Positions 9,719-18,139 of a DNA stretch of 38,642 nt are shown piece after piece. Within the stretch, counting starts at the first letter, position 1. The number at the start of each line of letters is the position of its first letter. The position numbers and the translations under genes were made by a program. The notes beneath the pieces were generated by a model. The model made no database searches. It was not told the origin of the DNA and saw nothing but the letters and a program-made list of their open reading frames with translations. Origin of the DNA: a bacterium (GTDB lineage: Bacteria; Cyanobacteriota; Vampirovibrionia; Gastranaerophilales; Gastranaerophilaceae); assembly GCA_017482685.1 (NCBI GenBank), contig JAFUMP010000040.1, positions 1 to 38,642 on the forward strand, given 5' to 3'.

Positions 9719-10831
9719 TTATTCCCAATACCCTTTATTTGTCCAGTTATCAACAGAACCATCAGGATAGGTCCATCTACCATAACCCCAAAGGCCTGAT
9801 GCTAAATCTCCTAGATATATATCGAATTTATGATTTTTATCATTTACAAAAGTATAATAAGATTTATTTTTACTATTAACATTTCTTTGTTCAAATCTTA
9901 AACCTTTTTCTTTCATTAATTTTTCTTTTTGAGAAGCTAATTTTTCATGGAATTTTGAGACAGTATTTAAAACTTCTTCATTTGATAAGTCTGGATATTT
10001 TCTTTCAGTCTTCATTGGATTTATTATGGCATTTGCATTTTCTATAATTTGTTTTTTTATAGGTGGATAATTAACGTAGGTTCCTTTTAAATCGTTTATT
10101 AATGCATTTTTCATCATATTTTGAGCAACATAAACAGAAGAATCATCACCAATAGCAAAATTCAATTTACTATATTCTTCTAACATTTCAGGAATCTTTG
10201 TAATACCAGCCTTCTTCGCTTTTAAAATTTTGTTACTTCTTTCCATTTGCGCAAGAAATTCTTCTTGACCATTACCGTTAAATAAGTAATTTAATAAACT
10301 TTGTTCTGCGACAGCTTGATTTTCTTTTGCTTCGTTTAATAATTCGACAAATTGCTCTGGAGATACAATATCCAATTCATCAACAGATTTTACTTTCGCC
10401 ATGCCTTCATATTTTTGAAGTTCAGCAATTTTAGCATCTTTTGGGGCTACTACTGCAGCATTTCGTTGAAGAACAAATTGGAGTCGGCTGAGAGTCTTTT
10501 CTAGCTCTTCTTTCGCTATATCCTTTTCGCTTTTTGTATTAATTAAATTTTTCTTTAGCTCAAGATTTTGAGATTCTAGTTCTACTTTTTCATCCATCAA
10601 ACTTTTTATTTTAGCCGTAAGCTCTTCCAAAACATCACTTACTTTATCTTTGCTTAGCCCGATAAAACCTCCAACCATTGCTAAAATACTAGCAACAGTT
10701 ACGGTTTTGTTTGTAGTGATCTCTTTCACAACCTTTTCACCTATTTTGCCTTGAAAATTAGGATTAGAATTCTTTTTATTTTGATAGTTTCTTAGATTAG
10801 TATAAGAATGAATTTGATTAATTGTGTTCAT
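9719..10831 (-). CDS. N-F-Q-G-K-I-tagged membrane/coiled-coil protein (370 aa)
   Basis: I do not recognise the family. The N-terminus is polar and Asn-rich and carries N-P-N-F-Q-G-K-I at 23-30. A hydrophobic segment follows (about 44-62, T-V-T-V-A-S-I-L-A-M-V-G-G-F-I-G). Residues about 63-125 are a heptad-rich coiled coil (E-L-T-A-K-I-K-S-L and onward). The rest is helical, ending in an aromatic-rich C-terminus (G-L-W-G-Y-G-R-W-T-Y-P-D-G) that suggests a small beta domain, possibly sugar- or wall-binding. AAAGGAGAA precedes the ATG. It is flanked by terminators, so it is a single-gene unit. An envelope role is plausible but unproven. Confidence 0.8.
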   Translation of the reverse strand: MNTINQIHSYTNLRNYQNKKNSNPNFQGKIGEKVVKEITTNKTVTVASILAMVGGFIGLSKDKVSDVLEELTAKIKSLMDEKVELESQNLELKKNLINTKSEKDIAKEELEKTLSRLQFVLQRNAAVVAPKDAKIAELQKYEGMAKVKSVDELDIVSPEQFVELLNEAKENQAVAEQSLLNYLFNGNGQEEFLAQMERSNKILKAKKAGITKIPEMLEEYSKLNFAIGDDSSVYVAQNMMKNALINDLKGTYVNYPPIKKQIIENANAIINPMKTERKYPDLSNEEVLNTVSKFHEKLASQKEKLMKEKGLRFEQRNVNSKNKSYYTFVNDKNHKFDIYLGDLASGLWGYGRWTYPDGSVDNWTNKGYWE

Positions 10832-10885
10832 TTATTTCTCCTTTTTTTATTGCAAAACCTGTAAAAAAAAATTTTGCTAGCATGT

Positions 10886-10918
10886 AAAAAAGCCCTTTAA
10901 TGAAAAAGGACTTTTTTT
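10886..10918 (-). terminator. Terminator of the TPR gene (minus strand)
   Basis: Read on the minus strand, AAAAAGTCCTTT and AAAGGGCTTTTTT pair around TTCATT and end in a T run, directly after the TPR gene's stop codon. Confidence 0.8.
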
Positions 10919-10934
10919 AATTTTACATTATTTT

Positions 10935-12587
10935 TTATTCAAATAAATCAAACAGACGTTTTCGAATATCTTTTTCTGATAATTCTTCTGTTATTTTATT
11001 CAAATCCATTGTCATTTGATAGTATTCTGCAGCATGAGCCTTATCTCCAATAGCTTGATAAGCTCTCGCAAGATTAAAATATGCTAATGTATAATTAGGA
11101 TTAATATTTATTGCATTTTTAAAATATTCTAGAGATGTTTTTGGATCTCCATATCCGTCTAAATAAACAACGCCAAGATTGTTTTGTGCGATTTCGAAAT
11201 CAGGATTAAGCTCAATAGATTTATGAAAAGCTACTACAGATTCTTCAAGATAATCTTTTTCCCAAAGAGCTAAGCCTGTTTTTGCATAGCTCATAAAATT
11301 TAACGGATCTGTTGATATTGCATCACAGTATGTTTTAATCGCTTTGTCTAAATCGTTTTGTGCCATGAACAAATCGCCTAAAGATAGTTGTATATCAATG
11401 TTTTTAGGATCTAATACCATGCCAGCATTGAATGTAGCTTCAGCTGCTTGGAAGTTTTCCTTGATTTCAGCATAAATTGCACCAAGAGCATGACATACAA
11501 TAGAAGTCCATTCAGAATCAGGATTCAATTTAATAGCTTTTTGATAGTATTCAATAGCATCATCATAAAGCTCAGCTTTTACATAAGCATACGCTAGTGA
11601 ATTGTTATAGTATGGATTTTCAGGATTCAATTCTTCTGCCAATTTAAAAGCAGAGACTGCGTGTATTTTATCATTCTTTTTTAAGTATAAATGACCTAAT
11701 TCATAATAAATTTTATCTAAATCTATTCCAAATTCTAGTAATAATGTATAATAATCAATTGTTAAATCAATTTTTTCTGGGAAATAAGTTTGATTAATTG
11801 TAGCAAGTTTTATTAAAACTTCTCTATCGCTTGGATTCATTTCATAAGCTTTTTTATAGCATTCTAATGAGGATTTTATATCATTACATTCTAATGATAA
11901 ATCTCCCATTTTTTGATAAAAAAGATTTCCTTGTGCAGTTTTTTCTAAACCTTTAGAATACGCATCAAGTGCTGTTGGGAATAGTTTCATTTTTTCAAAT
12001 GTTTCACCTAGAGTTTTGTACGAAAATACAGAAAAATCATTTGCTAAAAATTTGTAAAACATTTTTAAAGATGGACAATCCCACATAATCATCATGCTTC
12101 CTGAAAGGAAATAATACAAAAACTTCATAACATCTTTTACTGACGATGAATTGTTTTGGATTCTATTTAACAAAACTTTTGACAAAAATAATCTAGGACG
12201 AGCAGAATTCAAACCTGAACCAGATATTGCAAGCGAAAATTCTTGCTCTGCTTCTTTAAAATTACCATTTAAACATTGGAAATAACCAGTATAAATATGT
12301 GCATTAGGATTGCTCGGTTCTAGACTAACTGCTGTTTTACACTGTTCCAAAGCACCTTCAACTGAAATTTGTCCTTTTATTAGCAACAAACTAGCAAGTC
12401 TGTAATACGACTCAGAAATAGTCGGATTATTTTTTATTGTATCCACATAACATTCAATAGCTCTTTCTAAATCAGCTTCTTGTTGTTTGATTAGATACCT
12501 TTCATGAGCACTTCGTGCTTCTTCTAAAATCTTATCTGCGCAAGCATCATTAATGTTTAACATTGGGGTAATAGTATTTTCCGTCAT
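10935..12587 (-). CDS. Tetratricopeptide-repeat protein (550 aa)
   Basis: The protein is almost entirely tandem 34-residue TPR units. Examples are A-H-I-Y-T-G-Y-F near the N-terminus, Y-Y-E-L-G-H-L-Y-L-K-K-N-D-K in the middle and A-Y-F-N-L-A-R-A-Y-Q-A-I-G-D-K-A near the end, each followed by the A-x-x-x-Y-x-x-A-x-x-x-N-P pattern. Such proteins act as scaffolds for protein-protein contacts; the partner is unknown. There is no signal peptide or membrane segment. The ATG at 12587 (GGAG 5 bases upstream) is chosen over a TTG five codons earlier, because the Shine-Dalgarno site would lie inside that longer frame. A minus-strand terminator follows. Confidence 0.9.
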   Translation of the reverse strand: MTENTITPMLNINDACADKILEEARSAHERYLIKQQEADLERAIECYVDTIKNNPTISESYYRLASLLLIKGQISVEGALEQCKTAVSLEPSNPNAHIYTGYFQCLNGNFKEAEQEFSLAISGSGLNSARPRLFLSKVLLNRIQNNSSSVKDVMKFLYYFLSGSMMIMWDCPSLKMFYKFLANDFSVFSYKTLGETFEKMKLFPTALDAYSKGLEKTAQGNLFYQKMGDLSLECNDIKSSLECYKKAYEMNPSDREVLIKLATINQTYFPEKIDLTIDYYTLLLEFGIDLDKIYYELGHLYLKKNDKIHAVSAFKLAEELNPENPYYNNSLAYAYVKAELYDDAIEYYQKAIKLNPDSEWTSIVCHALGAIYAEIKENFQAAEATFNAGMVLDPKNIDIQLSLGDLFMAQNDLDKAIKTYCDAISTDPLNFMSYAKTGLALWEKDYLEESVVAFHKSIELNPDFEIAQNNLGVVYLDGYGDPKTSLEYFKNAININPNYTLAYFNLARAYQAIGDKAHAAEYYQMTMDLNKITEELSEKDIRKRLFDLFE

Positions 12588-12811
12588 AATATCTCCGAGC
12601 AAAATATTAATTTTGTATCTACATGTGATTAGTCGACTCTAAAAAAGATATCTTTAATTTTTTATATTGTAAATCATCCGAATAGTTTATTTTATTTTAT
12701 AATCTTAAAACATAAATGTAAAGTTTTGTAACAAATTGTTTAAATATGAAATCTTACAAATTTTAAATACTTTATATATACATAAGATGTAAGTAATATG
12801 AGGTAAGAGCT

Positions 12812-13771
12812 ATGAGCTTAAGATGTCATTCAGGTTTTGTACACTACAATATGTTTCACGATAATCACTGTCATGGTGGCGGTGATATAATTGGCAGTGT
12901 ATTTAACTACACATACAATTGTAATGGCGACTGCGGAGGAGGTGGCTTTATGGGAGGCTTAGGCTTTGGGATAGGTCTTAGCCTTATGAACTTATTGAGT
13001 GGCTGGTTTAATGGCGGCGGCTTTGGTGGCTTTAATTATGGCATGCCTGGCGGATATGGAACTGGAAACAGCAACCGCGATTATTCAGAATATTCTTCTA
13101 GTCGCTCACGACGTTCTACCTGTGATTGCAAATGTGGAGAAAAAACTAAAGAAGTAAAAGTTACAGATAAAGATTATTCAAAAATAAATGAATTCCATAC
13201 TCGTGCAAATAAACTAATTGAAGAAGCGAAAACTGCAGACAAAACAAAAGATTTTGAAGCGTTGATTAATGAACTGGAAGGGTATCTTAAACAAGACGAT
13301 ATTCAAGACACTGAAAATGTGACACAAATTAATGAAATAATAAAAACTTTAAAAACTGTAAGTTCAAAACCTGTCGAAATGGTTGAAGAAGTTGAAGAAG
13401 AAGACGTACCCGAAAAAGATTATCAAGGACGCACAAACTACAATGGTACAGACGAAGTTAATGGTGACAATTTCCTTAGGGCTACTGACTTGAGCGGAAA
13501 TACTAGAGATACAAAGACTGCTAGCGGAAAAGCATTGCCAGATATAACTAAACAAGATGATTCAAATGTTCCTAAAACAATTGTTATTCATGACGCAAAA
13601 GACATTACATACACATTTAAAGAGAAAACTAGCGATGGCGAATATGTTTATACAAGCAACCAATCAACACACGATTACATTTTAGTTAAAACAAATGATG
13701 GCAAGTTTGAATTAGCTCAATATGATTGGCACACTGGATATGGAATCAAAGATTGGTCTGCATCACAGTAA
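12812..13771 (+). CDS. Gly/Cys/His-rich protein with C-terminal globular domain (319 aa)
   Basis: Not a family I recognise. Residues about 1-40 are rich in Cys, His and Asn (H-D-N-H-C-H-G-G-G-D). Residues about 43-90 are a glycine-rich, partly hydrophobic stretch (G-G-L-G-F-G-I-G-L-S-L-M-N-L-L) that could insert in a membrane. A basic Ser/Arg segment and a C-D-C-K-C motif follow near residue 105. The remaining 200 residues are acidic and soluble, ending in a beta-like domain (Y-T-F-K-E-K-T-S-D-G-E-Y). The clustered Cys and His could bind metal. GAGGT precedes the ATG, and AATACTTTATATAT lies 33 bases upstream. A terminator follows at once. Confidence 0.8.
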   Translation: MSLRCHSGFVHYNMFHDNHCHGGGDIIGSVFNYTYNCNGDCGGGGFMGGLGFGIGLSLMNLLSGWFNGGGFGGFNYGMPGGYGTGNSNRDYSEYSSSRSRRSTCDCKCGEKTKEVKVTDKDYSKINEFHTRANKLIEEAKTADKTKDFEALINELEGYLKQDDIQDTENVTQINEIIKTLKTVSSKPVEMVEEVEEEDVPEKDYQGRTNYNGTDEVNGDNFLRATDLSGNTRDTKTASGKALPDITKQDDSNVPKTIVIHDAKDITYTFKEKTSDGEYVYTSNQSTHDYILVKTNDGKFELAQYDWHTGYGIKDWSASQ

Positions 13772-13773
13772 AT

Positions 13774-13801
13774 AAAAAACTCCCTTTTAAAAGGGAGTTT
13801 T
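13774..13801. terminator. Bidirectional terminator
   Basis: AAAACTCCCTTT and AAAGGGAGTTTT form a stem with A and T runs on either side. It serves the plus-strand gene before it and the minus-strand gene after it. Confidence 0.85.
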
Positions 13802-14005
13802 CTATTTAATATTTTTTATAAAAGTATACTTAGCATTTTTATTAACAGTAGCCTCTTCTACAATTTCATCAGCAGGTAAATCTCTTAAGTATTCACCAAG
13901 AGTTACTCCATTAGATATATAAAAATTTCCATTTTCATATTTAAGAATTTCATTTGATGATAAAATTTGGGTAACTTTTTGCTCTTGTGTAAGTTCTACT
14001 ATCAT
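13802..14005 (-). CDS. Small hypothetical protein (67 aa)
   Basis: Function unknown. A start at 14005 (M-I-V-E-L-T-Q-E-Q-K-V) is chosen because GGAG lies 7 bases upstream. The longer frame from 14038 would put that site inside the coding region. The product is an acidic small domain with no membrane segment or cysteines. It is divergent from the flagellin gene, with about 270 bases between the two starts, so shared regulation with flagellin is possible but not shown. Confidence 0.65.
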   Translation of the reverse strand: MIVELTQEQKVTQILSSNEILKYENGNFYISNGVTLGEYLRDLPADEIVEEATVNKNAKYTFIKNIK

Positions 14006-14175
14006 TTTGCACTCCGTTAACTTATGTAATCCTAGCATTTATAATCTGTTAACGCAAGTAAAATTTTATACTTTAGTTGGAGAAATTCCGAACTTAATTA
14101 GAATGTTCATTTTTTACATATCCATTTAATATGTTAGTGTGAGCATAAGGTAAAAATTATGTGAAACCCCTATTT

Positions 14176-14210
14176 AACTAGGCTTGCAGTTTTAACAGCA
14201 AGGCTTAGTT
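14176..14210 (+). promoter_or_regulatory. Leader hairpin of the flagellin mRNA
   Basis: AACTAGGCTTGC (14176-14187) pairs with GCAAGGCTTAGTT (14198-14210) through 12 pairs, including one G-U, with one bulged G and a 10-base loop. It lies 67 bases before the flagellin ATG with no T run after it, so it is more likely a stability or translation element than a terminator. No sigma-28 type promoter could be identified between 14039 and 14277. Confidence 0.5.
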
Positions 14211-14277
14211 GAGTTTGAATCAATTACTTAAAATTGAATAAATCAAGGAAGAAAAGTAAAGAAAAGGAGATTACAAA

Positions 14278-15333
14278 ATGGCTTCAATTACAATCAACAC
14301 AAACCTTGCGTCTTTGACAGCGCAAAGAAACTTGTCAAGAGCGACAACAGGTATGAACACTGCGATGGAAAGATTAACAACTGGCTATCGTATCAACTCA
14401 GGTAAAGATGACGCAGCAGGCGCTGCTGTATCAAACCTTATGAAAGCACAAATTTCAGGTTATGACGTTGCAGAGGCAAACTCAACAATGGGATTATCAT
14501 TACTTGATACTGCTGAAGGAGTTCTTGATATCGTAGGAAGTTATGTTCAACGTATTAGAGACTTGACCGAACAAGCTGCAAACGGAACTTACGGTACAGC
14601 TTCTTTAGAAGCTATTAGAACAGAAGTTCAACAAAGAATGTTAGAAATTAACAGACTTTGTGATGTAATTGATTTCAATGGAATTCAATTATTAGATGGT
14701 ACAAGTGTTGCAGCACAAGGTGCTGGTGTTAACTTGCAAGTTGGTAATAATTCAGGTAATGCAAATATAATCAACTTAGATGCTTCAATCTTTAAATCTG
14801 CAAAAGTAACAGCATTATTTTTAGGTGGTGCAACTGGTAATACTTGGTATGATCGTTCAGCTACTGATGGTAAATCAACATTAGCATTGCAAGCAAGGGT
14901 CTCTGGCAATGAAACAACAACCACTGATGGTGTTACAAAATATAAATATAATAATGCAATTGTTAATAATAAATACGATGATGATCACAATGGTAGTGCT
15001 GTACAAAGTTCATCTTGTATAACTGCTATTTGTGATGCTGTATATACTGATGATGCTACAGCAAGAGAATTCTTATCATTCATAGATGATGCAATTGAAA
15101 ATATTTCAGCAAGAAGTGCGTTAATCGGTGCATACATGAACCGTGTTGAATCAGCTGTTGATGCTATTGGTGTACAAAAGGAGAATATAGTTTCAGCTAA
15201 CTCTTCAATTAAGGATGCTGACGTAGCAGAAGAATCTTCAAGCTATGTTAAATATCAAATACTTCAACAATCAGCTGCAACTCTTTTAGCTACAGCTAAC
15301 CAACAACCACAAATTGCATTAAACTTATTATAA
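14278..15333 (+). CDS. Flagellin
   Basis: Structural subunit of the flagellar filament, exported by the flagellar secretion apparatus. The N-terminal D0/D1 region (S-I-T-I-N-T-N-L-A-S-L, then R-L-T-T-G-Y-R-I-N-S-G-K-D-D-A-A-G) and the C-terminal D1/D0 region (S-S-I-K-D-A-D-V-A-E-E, ending P-Q-I-A-L-N-L-L) are both intact. The surface-exposed middle (about 140-260) is short and variable, giving 351 residues. AAAGGAG precedes the ATG. No other flagellar gene is present in the window, so the filament gene stands apart from the basal-body operons. A long leader with a hairpin and a strong GC-rich terminator suggest a stable, abundant monocistronic mRNA. Confidence 0.96.
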   Translation: MASITINTNLASLTAQRNLSRATTGMNTAMERLTTGYRINSGKDDAAGAAVSNLMKAQISGYDVAEANSTMGLSLLDTAEGVLDIVGSYVQRIRDLTEQAANGTYGTASLEAIRTEVQQRMLEINRLCDVIDFNGIQLLDGTSVAAQGAGVNLQVGNNSGNANIINLDASIFKSAKVTALFLGGATGNTWYDRSATDGKSTLALQARVSGNETTTTDGVTKYKYNNAIVNNKYDDDHNGSAVQSSSCITAICDAVYTDDATAREFLSFIDDAIENISARSALIGAYMNRVESAVDAIGVQKENIVSANSSIKDADVAEESSSYVKYQILQQSAATLLATANQQPQIALNLL

Positions 15334-15360
15334 TAAAAACTTAATGTGATATAAGTAATT

Positions 15361-15386
15361 GAAGCCCCCGCGTATGCGGGGGCTTC
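15361..15386 (+). terminator. Strong GC-rich hairpin terminator after flagellin
   Basis: The perfect 11-bp arms GAAGCCCCCGC and GCGGGGGCTTC surround GTAT, followed by a weak T-rich tail. It stands out in the AT-rich background and probably also protects the mRNA 3' end. Confidence 0.85.
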
Positions 15387-15424
15387 AATATTATTGTTAT
15401 GACCATCTTCTCAGAGCTAGTAAT

Positions 15425-16168
15425 TTAATTTCTTATTTTATACATCACTACTGCTACAGAGACACTTAAATTGAGCGATTCCACATTACCAGCCATTTCA
15501 ATTGTTATATTTTTGGTCGCAAAATTTTTTAGTTCATTAGATAAACCTTCGGCTTCTGATCCAAACATCATAAGAACTCTTTGTGCAGGAGTATAGTCAT
15601 TAAGAGGTACTATATCTGCTCCCTTTGGCAAAGTTGCAACCCTCTCAAAAGAAGGAAATATTTCTTGTAATGTTTGAAATTTCTTTATCTGAACAACAGG
15701 AGTTTTCCATAAGCAACCAACAGTTGAACGAACACATTTTGGATTGTATAAGTCAACCGTATCACCATATAAAACTACCCCGTCAATACCAAATGCTGAA
15801 GCAGTTCTTAGAATAGTACCTAAATTACCTGCATCTTTTATACCTTCAAGCAAAATAACTTTCTTGTAGTATTTAAACGCCTCTAATTCGCATTGTGGCT
15901 TTTGAGCTACAGCAACAATCTTTGGGGCGCTTTTTGCATCAGAGATTTTTGAGAGTACAGCCTCAGTTGTTTCAATCAACTCCACATCATTAAAACTTTT
16001 TTGGCCTTCTTGTGCAAAAACACGTTCAATATAAATTCCAGCCTCGATAGCTTCTCTAACACCTTTTTCTCCCTCTATTAGGAATAACCCCAGCTCATCC
16101 CTATATTTACCTTTAAGAAGTTTTGCAGTTTCTTTAACTAAATCATTGTTGACTGATGTTATTTTCAT
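15425..16168 (-). CDS. TrmH/SpoU-family RNA 2'-O-methyltransferase
   Basis: Predicted S-adenosylmethionine-dependent ribose methyltransferase acting on rRNA or tRNA. The N-terminal substrate-binding domain (about 1-95) has the typical F-L-I-E-G-E-K-G-V-R-E-A. The knotted catalytic domain shows the three family motifs: N-L-G-T-I-L-R-T-A (115-123), F-G-S-E-A-E-G-L-S near 208, and S-L-N-L-S-V-S-V-A-V near 231. At 247 residues it is the usual size. Its ATG overlaps the TGA of the upstream aminopeptidase gene by four bases, so the two are translationally coupled. Exact target site unknown. Confidence 0.93.
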   Translation of the reverse strand: MKITSVNNDLVKETAKLLKGKYRDELGLFLIEGEKGVREAIEAGIYIERVFAQEGQKSFNDVELIETTEAVLSKISDAKSAPKIVAVAQKPQCELEAFKYYKKVILLEGIKDAGNLGTILRTASAFGIDGVVLYGDTVDLYNPKCVRSTVGCLWKTPVVQIKKFQTLQEIFPSFERVATLPKGADIVPLNDYTPAQRVLMMFGSEAEGLSNELKNFATKNITIEMAGNVESLNLSVSVAVVMYKIRN

Positions 16169-17634
16169 AAAATCTTAAATTCCTTTAACCATTCTTTTTC
16201 TTGTTCAGTAAGCATTTCATATTTTATTAGCTTATCTTCATATCCCATTTTTACAAAAGAATGAATCTTTCCATCCTTCATATAACACGAGTTTTCTAAT
16301 CTTACTCCAAAAAACTCTGAATTGTAAAGTCCTGGTTCGATTGTAAAGCACATGCCATCTTTAATTTTTGTTTTTGCTACTTCTGATTGATTTAATGCTG
16401 GAGGTGCTTCGTGGACATTAATTCCAATCCCATGTCCAAGTCCATGAGAAAAGTTAAAACCTTCTACACTCTCATCAAGAATTTGGTGTGCAATTTTATC
16501 AATATCATAGCCTACTGATAAATTCGAGTTAAAACAATTAAGAAACGCTTTTAAGACCATTGTATAAACTTTTTTATGCAAATTTAAAGGCTCACCTTTT
16601 GCAAAAACCCTTGTTATATCAGTAGCTAATCCGCTTTCAAAATAAGCTCCACAATCTATTAAAACTAAATCGCCATCTTGAAGTTTTACATCTTTTGAAT
16701 TCTTTGAATAATGAGCTAATGCTGAATTTTCATTAATAGCGATAATTGGCTTAAAGCTAAGATTTTTTGCGCCCTGTTTTTTGAATTCATAGCGCAAACG
16801 ACACTCAATATCAGCTTCTGAAATATTATCCTCGCTCTCAATATAATCTCTTACCGCCATTAAAGCTTTATCTGTTGCATCAAAAGCTTGTTTATAAGCC
16901 TCAATTTCCTCTTCTGATTTAATAGATTTTAACGCTTTTATTTCTGATGGCTTATGTATTGGATTCTTTATTAAAGAATAATCATAAGCATTTATTGAAT
17001 TTTTATCAACAATTAGCTCACCTGTAAAATTACTTAGGTACTCTTCGCAGGCTTTATTATCTGTAAATAAAATTAAATCTCCATTTATAACCATTTTTGC
17101 CCAAATTTTGGAAGAATAATCTTTGCTAAAATCTCTATATCCAGTAAGATATGCCACCTCTTCTAAATTCGAAATAAATGTTGTTTTTTCAGGTTTATAT
17201 TCTTTTGGGGAAAATGCTTCTACTATAGGAGCCAGATGTGACTCTGTATGATTGTTTATCGGATCATAGTCTAAAAGTTTTATTTTGTAGCCATTAAAGC
17301 TTTCCAAACGGGCCTGAGAAATCTTTTTAGCAACAATCCCTAATGTTTTTCTTGGATTTATTAGCTTCTTTATTTCTTCATCTTGTTTTTGTCCAAGCTG
17401 AAGCTTAACAACTTCAACACCTTTTTTAGCTTCCTTTTCTGCCTGTGTATGATAACGACCATCCACAAAAAGATAGATTTTATCTGGGGTTACTAATGCG
17501 TCACCAGTAGAGCCTGAAAATCCTGTTAATGTATAACGAGCATTTTCAGACAACTCAGAATACTCCACCAAAAATTCATTGGTGGAATTTACAAGTAAAT
17601 AATCGATTTTTAGTTCTTTTAATAGCTCTCTCAT
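16165..17634 (-). CDS. M24-family Xaa-Pro aminopeptidase-like protein
   Basis: Predicted dinuclear-metal aminopeptidase that removes N-terminal residues preceding proline. The C-terminal pita-bread domain carries the metal-binding motifs: V-L-I-D-C-G-A with A-T-D-I-T-R-V-F, H-G-L-G-H-G-I-G-I-N-V-H-E, F-T-I-E-P-G-L-Y and V-R-L-E-N. The N-terminal half is the creatinase-like domain (F-V-D-G-R-Y-H-T-Q-A). The ATG at 17634 has GGGAGG 8 bases upstream and is preferred to a GTG three codons earlier, which would overlap that site. The length, 489 residues, is in the range of the family. It forms an operon with the SpoU-type methyltransferase. Confidence 0.94.
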   Translation of the reverse strand: MRELLKELKIDYLLVNSTNEFLVEYSELSENARYTLTGFSGSTGDALVTPDKIYLFVDGRYHTQAEKEAKKGVEVVKLQLGQKQDEEIKKLINPRKTLGIVAKKISQARLESFNGYKIKLLDYDPINNHTESHLAPIVEAFSPKEYKPEKTTFISNLEEVAYLTGYRDFSKDYSSKIWAKMVINGDLILFTDNKACEEYLSNFTGELIVDKNSINAYDYSLIKNPIHKPSEIKALKSIKSEEEIEAYKQAFDATDKALMAVRDYIESEDNISEADIECRLRYEFKKQGAKNLSFKPIIAINENSALAHYSKNSKDVKLQDGDLVLIDCGAYFESGLATDITRVFAKGEPLNLHKKVYTMVLKAFLNCFNSNLSVGYDIDKIAHQILDESVEGFNFSHGLGHGIGINVHEAPPALNQSEVAKTKIKDGMCFTIEPGLYNSEFFGVRLENSCYMKDGKIHSFVKMGYEDKLIKYEMLTEQEKEWLKEFKIL

Positions 17635-17646
17635 AAAATGCACCTC

Positions 17647-17664
17647 CCTCTCCTCGAGGAGAGG
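17647..17664. repeat. 18-bp perfect palindrome upstream of the aminopeptidase gene
   Basis: CCTCTCCTCGAGGAGAGG is self-complementary and very GC-rich for this genome. It overlaps the Shine-Dalgarno region of the aminopeptidase gene, so it could hide the ribosome site in the mRNA. The palindrome plus the ATTTACCCCTA sequence nearby recall the flank at 38490-38545, suggesting an intergenic repeat family. Confidence 0.6.
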
Positions 17665-17725
17665 ATTGAGGTAAACTCTAGTTCATCATTATACTAAGCT
17701 TGTAACAGTAGCCACAGGGCTAATA

Positions 17726-17745
17726 TATTTACCCCTATTTACCCC
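17726..17745. repeat. 10-bp tandem repeat at the parvulin stop
   Basis: TATTTACCCC occurs twice in a row and a third copy begins. The last bases run into the stop codon of the parvulin gene. The same ATTTACCCCTA occurs at 38534-38544. Confidence 0.7.
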
Positions 17746-18023
17746 TATTCATCAATTCCAGTACATTTAATTAAATGCCAACCAAATTGAGTTTCTACAG
17801 GTTCTGAAATTTCGCCTTCTTTTAAAGCAAATGCTGCGTCTTCAAATGGTTTAACCATCATGCCTTTACCAAACCAACGTAAATCTCCACCATCACGTCC
17901 TGAAGGACATTTTGAATAATCTTTAGCTAAATCTTCAAATGCAACACCATTTTTAATATCTAATAAAAGATTTTCAGCTTCTTCTTTAGAAGCAACTAAA
18001 ATATGACTTGCTCTAATTTTCAT
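17745..18023 (-). CDS. Parvulin-type peptidyl-prolyl cis-trans isomerase (PpiC family)
   Basis: A stand-alone rotamase domain of 92 residues that speeds proline isomerisation during protein folding. It starts K-I-R-A-S-H-I-L-V and shows the family pattern F-E-D-L-A-K-D-Y-S-K-C-P-S-G, G-G-D-L-R-W-F-G-K-G-M-M-V, F-E-D-A-A-F-A-L and the closing T-Q-F-G-W-H-L-I-K. No signal peptide or membrane anchor is present, so it should be cytoplasmic, like E. coli PpiC. AAGGAGG precedes the ATG. The terminators of the ribosomal cluster lie between it and rplA, so it needs its own promoter, which I could not fix. Confidence 0.95.
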   Translation of the reverse strand: MKIRASHILVASKEEAENLLLDIKNGVAFEDLAKDYSKCPSGRDGGDLRWFGKGMMVKPFEDAAFALKEGEISEPVETQFGWHLIKCTGIDE

Positions 18024-18064
18024 AATAACCTCCTTAATTCAAACTAACAATATAATTCTAACAT

Positions 18065-18100
18065 AAAAGCCAGAAAATGTTTAAACATTTTCTGGCTTTT
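18065..18100 (-). terminator. 36-bp perfect palindrome, second terminator of the rplA cluster
   Basis: The arms 18065-18082 and 18083-18100 are exact complements (AAAAGCCAGAAAATGTTT and its complement), ending in T runs on both strands. It lies directly after the first terminator at 18105-18132, giving tandem termination. Confidence 0.8.
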
Positions 18101-18104
18101 ATGT

Positions 18105-18132
18105 AAAAAAAAGTCGGTTATGAAAACCGACT
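18105..18132 (-). terminator. First terminator of the rpmG-rplA cluster
   Basis: On the minus strand AGTCGGTT and AACCGACT pair around TTCAT and are followed by eight T residues, just after the rplA stop. Confidence 0.88.
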
Positions 18133-18139
18133 ATAAATA

